A stretch of DNA of 64,000 nt from Photorhabdus akhurstii. Lineage in GTDB: Bacteria; Pseudomonadota; Gammaproteobacteria; Enterobacterales; Enterobacteriaceae. The DNA lies in the NCBI RefSeq assembly GCF_018448925.1, contig NZ_RCWE01000016.1:1-64000 (forward strand). Direction: 5' to 3'. Of this stretch, positions 1-8,737 are shown piece after piece; positions within the stretch are counted from its first letter, which is position 1; each line of letters opens with the position of its first letter. The notes below the pieces were generated by a model. That model was not told the origin of the DNA and did no database searches. It was given only the letters and a program-made list of their open reading frames with translations. The position numbers and the translations under genes were made by a program.

Positions 1-80
1 ACCGCACCGAACTGAGCATTGAGATAATCAGCCTGTTCGGGTGTCGGGTAAATGCGGACTTTGGTGGCTCTTAACATCAT
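1..80 (-). CDS. tnpB: TnpB (IS605 OrfB-type) N-terminus, cut by window edge
   Basis: The reverse strand from 80 reads MMLRATKVRIYPTPEQ and on to the window edge without a stop. This is the typical first segment of IS200/IS605-family TnpB, the RNA-guided nuclease encoded by these transposons (family knowledge). Only about 26 residues lie in the window, so I cannot say whether the gene is intact. Start is the first of two adjacent ATG codons at 78-80 and 75-77. Its upstream side carries the element's left-end hairpin region. A TnpB C-terminal relic occurs elsewhere in the window at 35867-36118. Confidence 0.8.
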   Translation of the reverse strand, partial: MMLRATKVRIYPTPEQADYLNAQFGA

Positions 81-255
81 CAGCGCTCATCGGGATAGTT
101 TATGTATTTTAACCGCTTTTTTTGGCCATGTCCCCCCCAAGCTGCCAGTGAACGTGATGGTTAATAACCTGAAAGCCCTGCGGGCTTTTCGCCTTATATC
201 ACCTCCCGCATTGGGCGAGGGTTTACGGCGGATTTTGCTAAAATGGCTCGAATAG
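1..255 (-). mobile_element. IS200/IS605-type element, left end and tnpB start
   Basis: Upstream of the tnpB start lies a stretch (about 168-250) with a GC-rich hairpin, stem AAAGCCC/GGGCTTT at 172-189. The same ~80 bp occurs in reverse complement at 33541-33620, so it is a repeated element end. Subterminal hairpins are typical of IS200/IS605 ends. The 80-165 stretch holds no gene I can support. Confidence 0.65.
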
Positions 256-514
256 CTATTATGGTTAAAAATGCATGGAGCTACCAGTAATCAAAATAGC
301 CAACCGCCAACCAAGATGATTTTTGGACCCCGCTCGTCAAGTGAGAGCATTTCTGGCGGGAAAGTCTGGGGAGGTGGTGTTCTGCTCCGTTTGGTGAACG
401 GAGCTTAATGTCCATTAAATGTTGTCCAACCTTTTTTGTCTAGGTGATTGCGCATTTACTAGGAAACATGCACAATCAACCCTGTTACTTTCATCACCCT
501 ATAAGGAGTGAATC

Positions 515-979
515 ATGAAAAGCATGACCATTGAGCAGCTACGCGCCGCAAGCGATTCCGGCGGCGTGGAAGGTGTGACCCTGAAAGGGCAGGGCGGAAC
601 CTTCCTTGTGCAGATCGCAACCCGCAGCGGTGTCGCCGCTTTGCTGGCGAAGGCCCGCAGCCAGGAGCCGCGCCGTTTCGGCAACCCCATTGCCGCCCTG
701 AACGTGTTGCGCGACGTAGGCATCACCATCGGCCAGTTCGACGCCAGTGAGTGGAACCCGGACGAGAAAGAAGAAACCGCTGGCAATCGTGGCCGGGCCG
801 AGGCAATGCGTAAGGCCCACCAAGCCGCCGCCTACTCGGAGTGGCTGGCCGCCGAGATTCAGGATGCTATCGACGACCCGCGCCCGAATCTTTCACACGA
901 TGAGGTTATGGCCGAGATGGACGCTGATATTGCCGCCTTGGCCGCCGAACACAAGCCTGCCAAAAGGAAGCGCGCTTGA
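515..979 (+). CDS. Putative antitoxin of a type II TA pair
   Basis: This 154-residue acidic/amphipathic protein lies 17 bp upstream of a ParE/RelE-like toxin, the usual antitoxin-first order. An AAGGAG ribosome binding site at 502-507 fixes the ATG at 515. The C-terminal third is rich in Ala, Glu and Asp and ends in a basic KRKR tail; such flexible tails usually wrap the toxin. I do not recognise a named antitoxin family in the N-terminal part. The coding region is much more GC-rich than the AT-rich DNA on either side, which suggests transfer from a GC-rich plasmid or genome. Confidence 0.65.
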   Translation: MKSMTIEQLRAASDSGGVEGVTLKGQGGTFLVQIATRSGVAALLAKARSQEPRRFGNPIAALNVLRDVGITIGQFDASEWNPDEKEETAGNRGRAEAMRKAHQAAAYSEWLAAEIQDAIDDPRPNLSHDEVMAEMDADIAALAAEHKPAKRKRA

Positions 980-996
980 GCGCGGCTGGCTGATTT

Positions 997-1305
997 ATGG
1001 CGAAAGCAAAGACCCCTTACCGCATCGAGTGGCGACCGAAGGCCCGCGAGGATTTGCGCGCCATTGTTCGATACATAGGCAAAGACAACCCGACCAGGGC
1101 GCGCAGCTTCGGTCAGGAGCTACGCGACAAGACTTTGCCGCTTGCGCAGCACCCGGAGCTTGGCCGCACCGGGCGGCCCGGCCTGCCGGATTATGTGCGC
1201 GAGCTGGTCGCGCATCGGAACTACATTATTTTTTATCGCGTGCTGGACGAGGCGCGCACCGTCGAAATTTTGCGAGTGAAACACGCGACGCAGCAAACGC
1301 CGTGA
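997..1305 (+). CDS. ParE/RelE-superfamily toxin
   Basis: This 102-residue protein has the ParE pattern: N-terminal YRIEWRPKAREDLRAIVRYI, a central PELGRTGRPGLPDYVRELV loop region and a C-terminal strand ILRVKH. ParE proteins poison DNA gyrase, while RelE relatives cleave mRNA; the sequence favours ParE but does not prove the target. It follows its presumed antitoxin by 17 bp and shares its high GC content, so the two moved together. A hairpin at 1338-1376 follows the stop. Confidence 0.85.
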   Translation: MAKAKTPYRIEWRPKAREDLRAIVRYIGKDNPTRARSFGQELRDKTLPLAQHPELGRTGRPGLPDYVRELVAHRNYIIFYRVLDEARTVEILRVKHATQQTP

Positions 1306-1337
1306 CATGGTGACAGCGGATCTCCCAGCAGGAGATG

Positions 1338-1376
1338 GAGAGCGTAAAAAAGCGCCCCAGACTTTTTTATGCTCTC
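1338..1376 (+). terminator. Stem-loop after TA pair
   Basis: Inverted repeat GAGAGCGTAAAAAAG/CTTTTTTATGCTCTC, 33 bp after the toxin stop. A second hairpin without a T-run lies at 1420-1449 (AAATGCAGGGCT/AGCCCCGCATTT). No gene is seen between 1377 and the conserved block that begins near 1780. Confidence 0.55.
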
Positions 1377-1779
1377 AATTAAAAGGGGTAGTGGCCGGGT
1401 AGCTGCGATAACTGCCAACAAATGCAGGGCTGGCGTAGCCCCGCATTTACTATTGCTTAATGCTTTAAGATGACCAGCGACATTTCGTCACACAGACGAT
1501 ATCCGCAGCTTTTAACTTGCTCTTTGCTACCGTTGTCACTGACTTTGTAATATTGTCCGTGAATCATAATCGTCTAATAGATCATTCTGAATGTCGATAA
1601 TGAATGGGTATTGCTCTCTCGATTTAGTTAATCTATTAAGTATTATTTTGTTATTGCAGACCATTAACCAATGGCTGAGAAAAATATAATAATTCAACCT
1701 ATGGAATATTCACTTTAAATTTTATCACTCCCGCTCTCTACGAAATAGTTTTTAATGTAAATCCTAAAGAAAAAAAGTA

Positions 1780-2182
1780 ATTCATTTCTTTATAAATAGA
1801 AAATATATTGCGCCCCTTTTGGTGATTTTTATTCTTTGCTTTTACAGATAATACTTAGTAGATTAAGTTACATGTATGCGTATTAATAAAAGTAGCAATA
1901 AGGATGTACATTCCCCCTAAATTCTGTTGCCCAAGTCTCATAATTTTAATTTTTACGCTTTATCGATAAAAAATAATCTAAAACCAACTACCAAAAAATC
2001 AATTTAGTATTAACCTATAATTGTCAGTCGATAATTTTTTTCTATTATCTTCTTCATCAAAGAATAGTTAGTACTAAATTGCAGTAGAAATTCAGCTTAA
2101 CCCGCAAGGGATAGGTTTTATGGCATAGATTCCCCTGTGGGTAAGAAGGTTAATCCGATATCACCATCATTAGGAGAATAAT
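1780..2182 (+). promoter_or_regulatory. Conserved upstream block of the RCC1-like family, copy 1
   Basis: About 400 bp of AT-rich DNA whose sequence recurs upstream of most RCC1-like and MadI-like genes in the window (near 26064-26600, 27754-28320, 30160-30700 and 32977-33500 on the minus strand). Landmarks in order are GTTACATGTATGCGTATTAA, a GATGTACATT(C) motif, CTTTATCGATAAAA, and a leader with CCCCTGTGGGTAA about 45 bp before the start codon. The last part is TTAGGAGAATAAT, a strong ribosome binding site. Long conservation of non-coding DNA suggests shared control or recent duplication. Confidence 0.7.
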
Positions 2183-3397
2183 ATGAATCAAAATAACGAG
2201 CCATCACCAAGCATGGATGCCGAAGGTAATCCTATCAAGCAATATTGGCAACCGGACAGGAGTAGCGCCTCTGAGAATAATACTTCTATCGCTTCTACCA
2301 GAGGGGCAACCGCCATGTTATTACCAAGTGGCAGAGTGATAGCTTGGGGAAATGACCCTAGTAGTCAAATCCCGCCCGATATTGCCGAATTGCAGGATAT
2401 CGTTAGTCTAAGTGCAACCGATGACGCTTTCGCTGCTCTGCGGAAAAACCGTAGTGTGGTTGCCTGGGGAAATGAAAACGAAGGTAATGGTGGTGAAATT
2501 CCGCCAGAAATTGCCCAATTACAGGATATTATCAGTTTAAAGGCAACAGGTTCTGCTTTCGTGGCCCTTCGGGCAAACGGTAGCATAGTTGCCTGGGGAG
2601 ATGAATTTTATGGCGGTAAAATACCTGATGAAATTGCCCAATTGCAGGATATTACCAGCCTGAGTTCAACAATAAGCGCATTTACTGCCCTGCGGGCAAA
2701 TCGCAGCGTGGTCGCTTGGGGAATTAAAAATTGGGGCGGTCAAGTTCCGCCAGAAATAGCTAAATTGCAGGATATTGTCAGTATCAGTGCAATAGTTTCT
2801 GCTTTCGCAGCTCTACGGTCGAACCGCAGTGTTGTCGCTTGGGGGTTCAAGAACTCAGGTACTCAAATCCCGCCAGAAATAGCTCAATTGCGGGATATTG
2901 TCAGTCTAAGCGCCACAAATTTTGCTTTTGCAGCCCTACGGGCAAATCACAGTGTTGTTGCTTGGGGCGACCAATCTTCGGGTGGCAGTATTCCGCCGGA
3001 AATTGCCCAATTACAGGATATCGTCAGTCTGTGTACAACATCGAGCGCTTTCGCGGCCCTGCGGGCAAACCGTAGTGTGGTCGTCTGGGGAGGTGATGAT
3101 ATCAAAACCCCACCAGAAATTGCCGCATTGCAGGATATTGTCAGTATCAGCGCGACAGAAACCGCATTTGCAGCTCTACGGATGGACGGCAGTGTAGTCG
3201 CTTGGGGATATGGCAATTATTCAGACAATGATCACGGTAATCAAGGCAATCAAGTCCCACTTGGGATAGCTCGGTTACGAGATATCGTTAGCCTAAGCGC
3301 ATCAAGAAACTCATTTACAGTATTGAGAGCTGATGGTCAGAGAGTTGGTTGGGGATCGGCTAATGATAATAAATTGCATAATGAATATGACAATTAA
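2183..3397 (+). CDS. RCC1-like tandem-repeat protein, 8 repeats
   Basis: 404 residues. After a ~45-residue N-terminal segment the protein consists of eight repeats of 39-50 residues with consensus VVAWG-x-GG-IPPEIAxLQDIVSLSAT-AFAALRANRS. The repeats resemble RCC1/BLIP-II-type blades, which form a beta-propeller. No signal peptide or membrane segment is seen. Function is unknown. The start has a GGAG site 8 bp upstream. A second family member follows 81 bp downstream on the same strand with its own short version of the leader. Its closest partner in the window is the four-repeat gene at 32281-32976, which has the same N-terminus. Confidence 0.85.
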   Translation: MNQNNEPSPSMDAEGNPIKQYWQPDRSSASENNTSIASTRGATAMLLPSGRVIAWGNDPSSQIPPDIAELQDIVSLSATDDAFAALRKNRSVVAWGNENEGNGGEIPPEIAQLQDIISLKATGSAFVALRANGSIVAWGDEFYGGKIPDEIAQLQDITSLSSTISAFTALRANRSVVAWGIKNWGGQVPPEIAKLQDIVSISAIVSAFAALRSNRSVVAWGFKNSGTQIPPEIAQLRDIVSLSATNFAFAALRANHSVVAWGDQSSGGSIPPEIAQLQDIVSLCTTSSAFAALRANRSVVVWGGDDIKTPPEIAALQDIVSISATETAFAALRMDGSVVAWGYGNYSDNDHGNQGNQVPLGIARLRDIVSLSASRNSFTVLRADGQRVGWGSANDNKLHNEYDN

Positions 3398-3478
3398 TTA
3401 ATCCATTAAGCAGAGGTTTTACGGTACAGACTCCCTGTGAGTAAGGTAAATCCGATATAACCTTATTAGGATAATAAT
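3398..3478 (+). promoter_or_regulatory. Short conserved leader between tandem RCC1-like genes
   Basis: The 81-bp gap repeats the last part of the upstream block: GGTTTTACGGTACAGACTCC, CTGTGAGTAAGG, TCCGATATAACC, then TTAGGATAATAAT before the ATG. The equivalent gap at 32200-32280 carries the same words on the minus strand. Conservation only of the leader suggests a post-transcriptional element, or simple duplication of the gene with its 5' leader. Confidence 0.5.
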
Positions 3479-4789
3479 ATGAAACAAAATAACGAGTTCT
3501 CATCAAACAACCTATTCCCGCAATCTGGGATTGGAATACATAGTAACTCTGACAACAAGATCTCCATCGCTTCTACTTACGACTCAACTGCTATGTTATT
3601 ACAAAATGGCAGTGTGATCGCTTGGGGGAGACGCCGTGTACCGCCAGAAATTGCCAAATTACGGGATATCGTCAACCTGAGTGCAACAAATTATGCATTC
3701 TCTGGCCTGCGGGCAGACCGTAGCGTGGTCGCTTGGGGAAATTCGTGGTATGGCGGCCAAGTTCCGGATAATATTGCCCGATTACAGGATATCGTCAGCC
3801 TAAGTGCAACAAATAGTACTTTCGCTGCTCTACGGGCAAACCGTAGCGTGGTCGCTTATGGCGGCCAAGTTCCGGATGATATTGTCCGATTACAGGATGT
3901 AGTCAGCCTAAGCGCAACAGATGGTGCTTTCGCTGCTCTACGGGCGAACGGTAGCGTGGTTGTTTGGGGAAATCAGGACTATGGCGGCCAAGTCCCATCT
4001 AAAATTGCCCAATTACAGGATATTATCAGTCTGAGTTCAATAGGTAATACTTTCATTGCCCGGCGAGCAAACTTCCGTGTAGTCACATGGGGTAGCTATC
4101 CTATGCCCCCTGAAATTGCAAAATGGCAAGATATTGTCAGCATAAGTGCAAACAATCTCGCGTCCGCAGCTCTGCGTGCGAACGGTAGCGTGGTTGCTTG
4201 GGGAGATGAACGTTATGGCGGCTATGGCGGCTATGGCCGCCAAGTTCCTCCAGAGATTGCCACATTACGGGATATTGTCAATATAAGTGCAGGAAAGAGG
4301 GCATTTGCTGCCTTGCGAGCAGACCGTAGCGTAGTTGCCTGGGGGGATAGTAGCTCAGGAGGTGTAATTCCACCCGAAATTGCCGCATTAAAGGATATCA
4401 TCAGCCTACATTCAGCAATAGGCTCATATAATATAGGAAGCTCATTCACAGCTCTACGGGCAGACCGCAGCGTGGTCTCCTGGGGTAATATCAGTGTTCC
4501 ACCCGAAATCGCCAAATTAAAGGATATTGTTAGCCTGAGTGCAGCAAAGGATGCTTTCGCTGCCCTACGGGCGAACGGTAGCGTGGTTACTTGGGGATAC
4601 CAAATGGGTGATTATAATGAAAAAATCCCTGGCTCTAACGTCCAGGTTCCTCCCGGAATAGCCCGATTACAAGATATCGTTAGCCTAAGTGCATCAAAAA
4701 ATGTATTCGCAGCTTTACGGAGGAATGGTCAGATGGTGGCCTGGAATACTAATAACGATAATATAGTACACAGTGAATATGATGATTAA
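3479..4789 (+). CDS. RCC1-like tandem-repeat protein, 9 repeats
   Basis: 436 residues: a 46-residue N-terminus (MKQNNEFSSNNLF...) and nine RCC1-like repeats with the family consensus VVAWG...PPEIAxLQDIVSLSA...FAALRANxS. One repeat, VVAYGGQVPDD, is shortened. The last repeat is followed by MVAWNTNNDN and a DD terminus, where the family repeats stop mid-blade, as expected if the propeller closes by pairing with the N-terminal strand (inference). No export signal is seen. Its best partner in the window is the gene at 30781-32199, the second gene of the inverted counterpart unit. Function unknown. Confidence 0.85.
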   Translation: MKQNNEFSSNNLFPQSGIGIHSNSDNKISIASTYDSTAMLLQNGSVIAWGRRRVPPEIAKLRDIVNLSATNYAFSGLRADRSVVAWGNSWYGGQVPDNIARLQDIVSLSATNSTFAALRANRSVVAYGGQVPDDIVRLQDVVSLSATDGAFAALRANGSVVVWGNQDYGGQVPSKIAQLQDIISLSSIGNTFIARRANFRVVTWGSYPMPPEIAKWQDIVSISANNLASAALRANGSVVAWGDERYGGYGGYGRQVPPEIATLRDIVNISAGKRAFAALRADRSVVAWGDSSSGGVIPPEIAALKDIISLHSAIGSYNIGSSFTALRADRSVVSWGNISVPPEIAKLKDIVSLSAAKDAFAALRANGSVVTWGYQMGDYNEKIPGSNVQVPPGIARLQDIVSLSASKNVFAALRRNGQMVAWNTNNDNIVHSEYDD

Positions 4790-4827
4790 TCCACTGTCAT
4801 TATAAATGACTAAAAAACCTAAAACCA

Positions 4828-4857
4828 AGGCTGAGCTATAATACCTCAGTTCAGCCT
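4828..4857 (+). terminator. Hairpin after RCC1-like pair
   Basis: AGGCTGA/TCAGCCT stem 39 bp after the stop. The same hairpin follows the RCC1-like genes on the minus strand (28329-28358, 30712-30741) and occurs at 26640-26676 and 33467-33494, so it is the family's 3' boundary. Confidence 0.6.
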
Positions 4858-4899
4858 ATCGTTTATTCCATTTGAAATATTAGTTCTCCCATCCTGTTA

Positions 4900-5200
4900 T
4901 TACCAAAATAACTCACTTTTTTATAAACAGAAAATATATTACGATTCTCTTGATGATTTTTATTTTTTGCTTTATGGTTAATGCTTAGTAAATTAAGTTA
5001 CATGTTTGCGTATTAATAAGAGTAGCAATAAAGATGTACATCCCCCCTAAATTCTGTTGCTCAAATCTCATAATTTTAACTTTTACTCATTATCGATAAA
5101 AATAATCTAAAACCAACCACCAAAAAACAATTTAATATTAACCTATAGGTATCAGGCGATAATTTTTTCTATTATCTTATTCATCAAATATTGGGACTAA
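4900..5200 (+). repeat. Solo copy of the RCC1-family upstream block
   Basis: This stretch repeats the block at 1780-2090 (same order of ATGTTTGCGTATTAATAAG, AAAGATGTACAT, TTATCGATAAAA, TAACCTATAGG motifs) but no RCC1-like gene follows. It diverges after about 5195, where unrelated DNA leads into two minus-strand genes. I read it as the 5' end of a third unit whose gene was lost. Confidence 0.6.
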
Positions 5201-5284
5201 GCACCTAGTCTGGAAATATCTTTATCAATCAAGCATAAAAGAAGCATTAGGGGCAAAAGTAGCAAACCGTTGAGTATAAATAGT

Positions 5285-5309
5285 TCAGGAATGGAGGTTC
5301 CATTCCTGA
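5285..5309 (-). terminator. Perfect 11-bp stem-loop
   Basis: TCAGGAATGGA/TCCATTCCTGA with a 3-nt loop, about 55 bp beyond the 3' end of the minus-strand gene at 5365-5625. It lacks a clear T-run on the minus strand. Confidence 0.45.
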
Positions 5310-5364
5310 TTATGGTGATTTAATTTTGTCTAACATTCAATTAAATCGGATGACAAGTTCTTAT

Positions 5365-5625
5365 TTATTTCTCTTGATGAGATATATTGGTGCCGCTATC
5401 TTGTACATAATCATCAAAAATAATAATAAAACTGTTATGAGAAGCAGAATATGATTTCTCAATACCTCTCTGTATGACTGACAATATAAAACCATGCGTA
5501 TCGGATAGATCCCACACATTTACATCTTCACAATCAAGGGCTAAATATTCCTCTCTACTTTCCTCTCCACATTTATTAACCGAAACTTTAACCGGTTCAG
5601 TTGAGAGGTTTTTAACATAAATCAT
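5365..5625 (-). CDS. Small protein of unknown function, paralog of next gene
   Basis: 86 residues, beginning MIYVKNLSTEPVKVSVNK. It is clearly related to the 92-residue neighbour at 5722-6000: both start MIYVK-LS, share VKV-(V/I)-K, an acidic E-EY segment, a W-x-(L/R)-SD-x-x-GF(I/L)-SV core and an NSFIII/NGYIII strand. The alternation of strands suggests a small beta-sandwich, but I do not recognise the family. No signal peptide. An AGGAGG-like purine stretch (TGGAGGATTT on the coding strand) precedes the ATG. Confidence 0.7.
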   Translation of the reverse strand: MIYVKNLSTEPVKVSVNKCGEESREEYLALDCEDVNVWDLSDTHGFILSVIQRGIEKSYSASHNSFIIIFDDYVQDSGTNISHQEK

Positions 5626-5721
5626 AAATCCTCCACTATATCAATAATGAATATTTTCCATTAAATTAAAAGGCATGCGAACAAAAATTAAATTAAAAAA
5701 ACTAGTGCGATAATAAATTTT

Positions 5722-6000
5722 TTAGGCAGATGGTATCGAATATAAAGAGTCTATCCGGCTACCGTTATTTACAACTGAGTTATCATAAATAATTATGTAG
5801 CCGTTTAATCTTACTGAATATAACAATGTAACACTATCTTTTCGTGCTACTGACATTAAAAAACCGCGCTGATCTGATCTATTCCATTGAGCCACCTCTC
5901 CTTTATTAATTTCAATATATTCGTCATTACCTTCGTCACTACTCCATTTGCTAATTGCGACTTTAACCATATTATCTGAAAGACTTTTGACATAAATCAT
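5722..6000 (-). CDS. Small protein of unknown function, paralog of previous gene
   Basis: 92 residues, MIYVKSLSDNMVKVAISKW start. It aligns along its whole length with the gene at 5365-5625, so the two arose by tandem duplication; a 96-bp AT-rich gap separates them. A GGAGAG site lies 7-12 bp before the ATG. Conserved positions include the W-SDQRGF core and the terminal NGYIIIYD strand. No catalytic motif or export signal is visible. I assign no function; the single-domain beta-rich pattern would fit a binding or toxin-accessory domain, which is speculation. Confidence 0.7.
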   Translation of the reverse strand: MIYVKSLSDNMVKVAISKWSSDEGNDEYIEINKGEVAQWNRSDQRGFLMSVARKDSVTLLYSVRLNGYIIIYDNSVVNNGSRIDSLYSIPSA

Positions 6001-6655
6001 ATTAAACTCTCCATTATATCAACGTAGATTTATTTAGTTCTAATTTAAAAACATCCTAATATGTACCATAACGAAATATAAGTATAGATAAGAAAACCAA
6101 TAAAACTACTATTATTTGCGTGACCTCCATCAAGGTTTTATACTTCGAAAAGAAAATATTTAAAATTAAATTCATTGAGTTAATAGGAATATTTACTATT
6201 TAAACTTAGTAATTCAATGTTACATTAATTAAAATTTCCTATCATAGATTTATATCTATTCCCATTTTAACCTTTGAGCATAACGTTGCGCTGATACCGC
6301 ACACACCATCAACTGAATTTGATAAAAAATGGCGAAACCGCCTGTTACCCCAGTTAGCTGGTAAAAGGCTTCGGATGGTGACACGTCGTATCAATTAACC
6401 CGAGGTATTAGATTCGATTTTTTAAGAAAATAATAAAAAACCATTTATATTTTGTGGGGATATGTTGTAACGCTGGTGCCAATTTAGAAATAATCGTAGT
6501 TCTATTTTGCATTCCTTTGGAAATAATACATTAACAATTAAACGGAATAATTAAAAGAAAGCTCTATAGCAGAGCATCTTAATTATTGGATAAAACCAGA
6601 TATCTGTATTTTTGACAGCGTTGAGAAACAAAAAAACGCTCCAATATATCCTCAA
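6001..6655. other. Intergenic, no gene recognised
   Basis: About 650 bp, strongly AT-rich except for a more GC-balanced patch at 6281-6400 that may be a remnant of an unrelated insertion. No ORF, RNA gene or repeat that I can support. Confidence 0.5.
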
Positions 6656-8737
6656 TCACGCATTACCATAATGTGTCCGTTCTGGTAGCCAGCGTTCAAT
6701 CAAGGCACGGGCATGTTCAGGATAATGCTGGTGGAGATGGCGGGCAATACGCTGAACTTCCGGCAACATTCCCTGATCTCTTAGCAAATCAGCCACCTTA
6801 AATTCCGCATTCCCAGTTTGGCGTGTTCCTAATAGCTCCCCCGGACCACGAATTTCCAGATCTTTCTGCGCGATAACAAAACCATCATTACTGTCTCTAA
6901 GCACTTGCAGACGTATTCTGGCAGTACTACTCAGCGGCGTTTTGTAAAGTAAAACACAATGAGAAGCGATAGCCCCACGGCCAACTCGTCCACGTAATTG
7001 ATGAAGTTGCGCCAAGCCGAGCCGTTCCGGGTTATCAATAACCATCAAACTGGCATTTGGCACATCCACGCCCACTTCAATAACCGTTGTTGCAACCAAA
7101 AGCTGTAGTTCTCCACGCTTGAAAGCCTCCATCACTGCCTGCTTTTCTGCGGCTTTCATGCGGCCATGCACCAGCCCGACTTTCAGTTCCGGTAAAGCAA
7201 GAGTAAGTTCTTCACTGGTGGCTTGCGCGGCTTGAGCTTCCAGCACATCGGAATCTTCAATTAGCGTACAGACCCAATAGACTTGTCTATTTTCATCAAG
7301 GCAGGCGTTTCTGATCCGTTTGATAATCTCTTCGCGGCGTGTATCCGGGATAGCAACGGTCGTCACCGGCGTTCTCCCCGGTGGTAATTCATCAATAATA
7401 GAAGTATCGAGATCCGCATAAGCGGTCATGGCTAAGGTGCGGGGAATCGGGGTGGCCGTCATAATCAATTGGTGAGGATGAAAACCCTGCTCACGTCCTT
7501 TTTCCCACAAAGCCAGACGTTGATGAACGCCAAACCGATGTTGCTCATCAATAATCACCAGCGCCAGACCGGAAAACTTCACCTGTTCCTGAAACATGGC
7601 ATGGGTACCGACAATCATGGCGACTTGGCCGTTGGCAATGGCTTCTTGTTGCTTCTGACGCGCTTTCCCCTTTTGCTTACCCGCCAGCCAGCCGACCTGA
7701 ATACCCAACGGTTCCAGCCATTGCCGAAAGGTATTAGCGTGTTGTTCTGCCAGTAGTTCAGTCGGCGCCATCAAGGCGACCTGTTTACCATGCGCAATGG
7801 CACGCAACGCAGCCAATGCGGCAACCAGCGTTTTTCCTGAACCTACATCGCCCTGAATCAGTCGCATCATGGGAACATCTTTTGCCAGATCCTGTTCAAT
7901 TTCCGAGACAACCCGTTGTTGCGCATGAGTTGGAGAAAATGGCAGGCGATTAAGGAATTGCGGTTTTAACTTGTCCTCAGTCGGCAGCGACTGAGCGTGA
8001 TAGCGTTGTACGCCGGCTCTGACGGCTAGCATACTCAAATGGTGAGCTAAAAGTTCTTCCAGAACCAGACGGCGATAAGCGGGATGTTTGCCGGTTTCCA
8101 GATCCGCCAGAGCAATATCCGGTGTCGGGCGGTGCAAAGTATGCAGTGCTTGCGGCAGACTAATCATGGAGCGGCTAAGTTCTTCCGGCAGGAGTTCATT
8201 GATTGCACAGGTGTCCAGCAATTTCAGCGCTTGATCAATGAGATTACGCAGCGTCGCCTGACGAACACCTTCTGTTGTCGGGTAAATGGGGGTTAATGTC
8301 TCTTGAAGCTGTACATTTCCAGTACGATTTTGAATCTTATACTCAGGATGAATAATTTCGGCGCCCTGACTGCCTCTTCTGATTTCACCATAGACAACAA
8401 CCTGTTTCCCTTTCGCCAGATTGTTTCTCATTGCCGCCGAAAAGTTAAAAAAGCGCAGCGTGAGCACGCCGGTGCCATCACTCATTTTGCAGATCAGGGT
8501 TCGGCGACGACTAACAGTAACATCGGTACGCAGGATTTCACCTGCGACGGTGGCGGAAATACCCGGCAAAAGATCATTAATAGTATAAAGGCGTGTCTGG
8601 TCTTCATAACGCAGCGGGAAATGCAGCAGAAGATCCTGCAAATTAACCAGCCCTATTTTTGCTAATTTGGCGGCCTGACTTGCCCCGACGCCACGCAGGG
8701 AAGTCAGAGGGATGGCATCAAGCAATGGGCCTCTCAT
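6656..8737 (-). CDS. recG: ATP-dependent DNA helicase RecG
   Basis: RecG remodels stalled replication forks and branch-migrates Holliday junctions. I start at the ATG at 8737 (MRGPLLDAIPLTSL), which gives 693 residues, the E. coli RecG length; an upstream in-frame ATG at 8776 would add 13 residues with no family support. The N-terminal wedge/OB domain is followed by helicase motifs GDVGSGKT (Walker A), DEQH (motif II), TATPIPRT (motif III) and QLRGRVGRG (motif VI). In enterobacteria recG usually follows spoT and trmH; here the mad fimbrial locus lies between recG and spoT and trmH is missing from the window. Confidence 0.97.
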   Translation of the reverse strand: MRGPLLDAIPLTSLRGVGASQAAKLAKIGLVNLQDLLLHFPLRYEDQTRLYTINDLLPGISATVAGEILRTDVTVSRRRTLICKMSDGTGVLTLRFFNFSAAMRNNLAKGKQVVVYGEIRRGSQGAEIIHPEYKIQNRTGNVQLQETLTPIYPTTEGVRQATLRNLIDQALKLLDTCAINELLPEELSRSMISLPQALHTLHRPTPDIALADLETGKHPAYRRLVLEELLAHHLSMLAVRAGVQRYHAQSLPTEDKLKPQFLNRLPFSPTHAQQRVVSEIEQDLAKDVPMMRLIQGDVGSGKTLVAALAALRAIAHGKQVALMAPTELLAEQHANTFRQWLEPLGIQVGWLAGKQKGKARQKQQEAIANGQVAMIVGTHAMFQEQVKFSGLALVIIDEQHRFGVHQRLALWEKGREQGFHPHQLIMTATPIPRTLAMTAYADLDTSIIDELPPGRTPVTTVAIPDTRREEIIKRIRNACLDENRQVYWVCTLIEDSDVLEAQAAQATSEELTLALPELKVGLVHGRMKAAEKQAVMEAFKRGELQLLVATTVIEVGVDVPNASLMVIDNPERLGLAQLHQLRGRVGRGAIASHCVLLYKTPLSSTARIRLQVLRDSNDGFVIAQKDLEIRGPGELLGTRQTGNAEFKVADLLRDQGMLPEVQRIARHLHQHYPEHARALIERWLPERTHYGNA

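Noticed and set aside
52-255. 67-residue plus-strand ORF at the window start
   Set aside because: It runs antisense to the tnpB start and through the IS605 left-end hairpin; composition and lack of a ribosome site argue against a gene.
747-1313. 188-residue ORF over the TA pair
   Set aside because: It is an out-of-frame reading of the GC-rich antitoxin and toxin genes, which have clear sites and family matches.
2183-4789. Regular ~120-bp repeats as a CRISPR array or satellite
   Set aside because: They are coding repeats that vary in length and sequence and keep frame; no short identical repeats with spacers are present.
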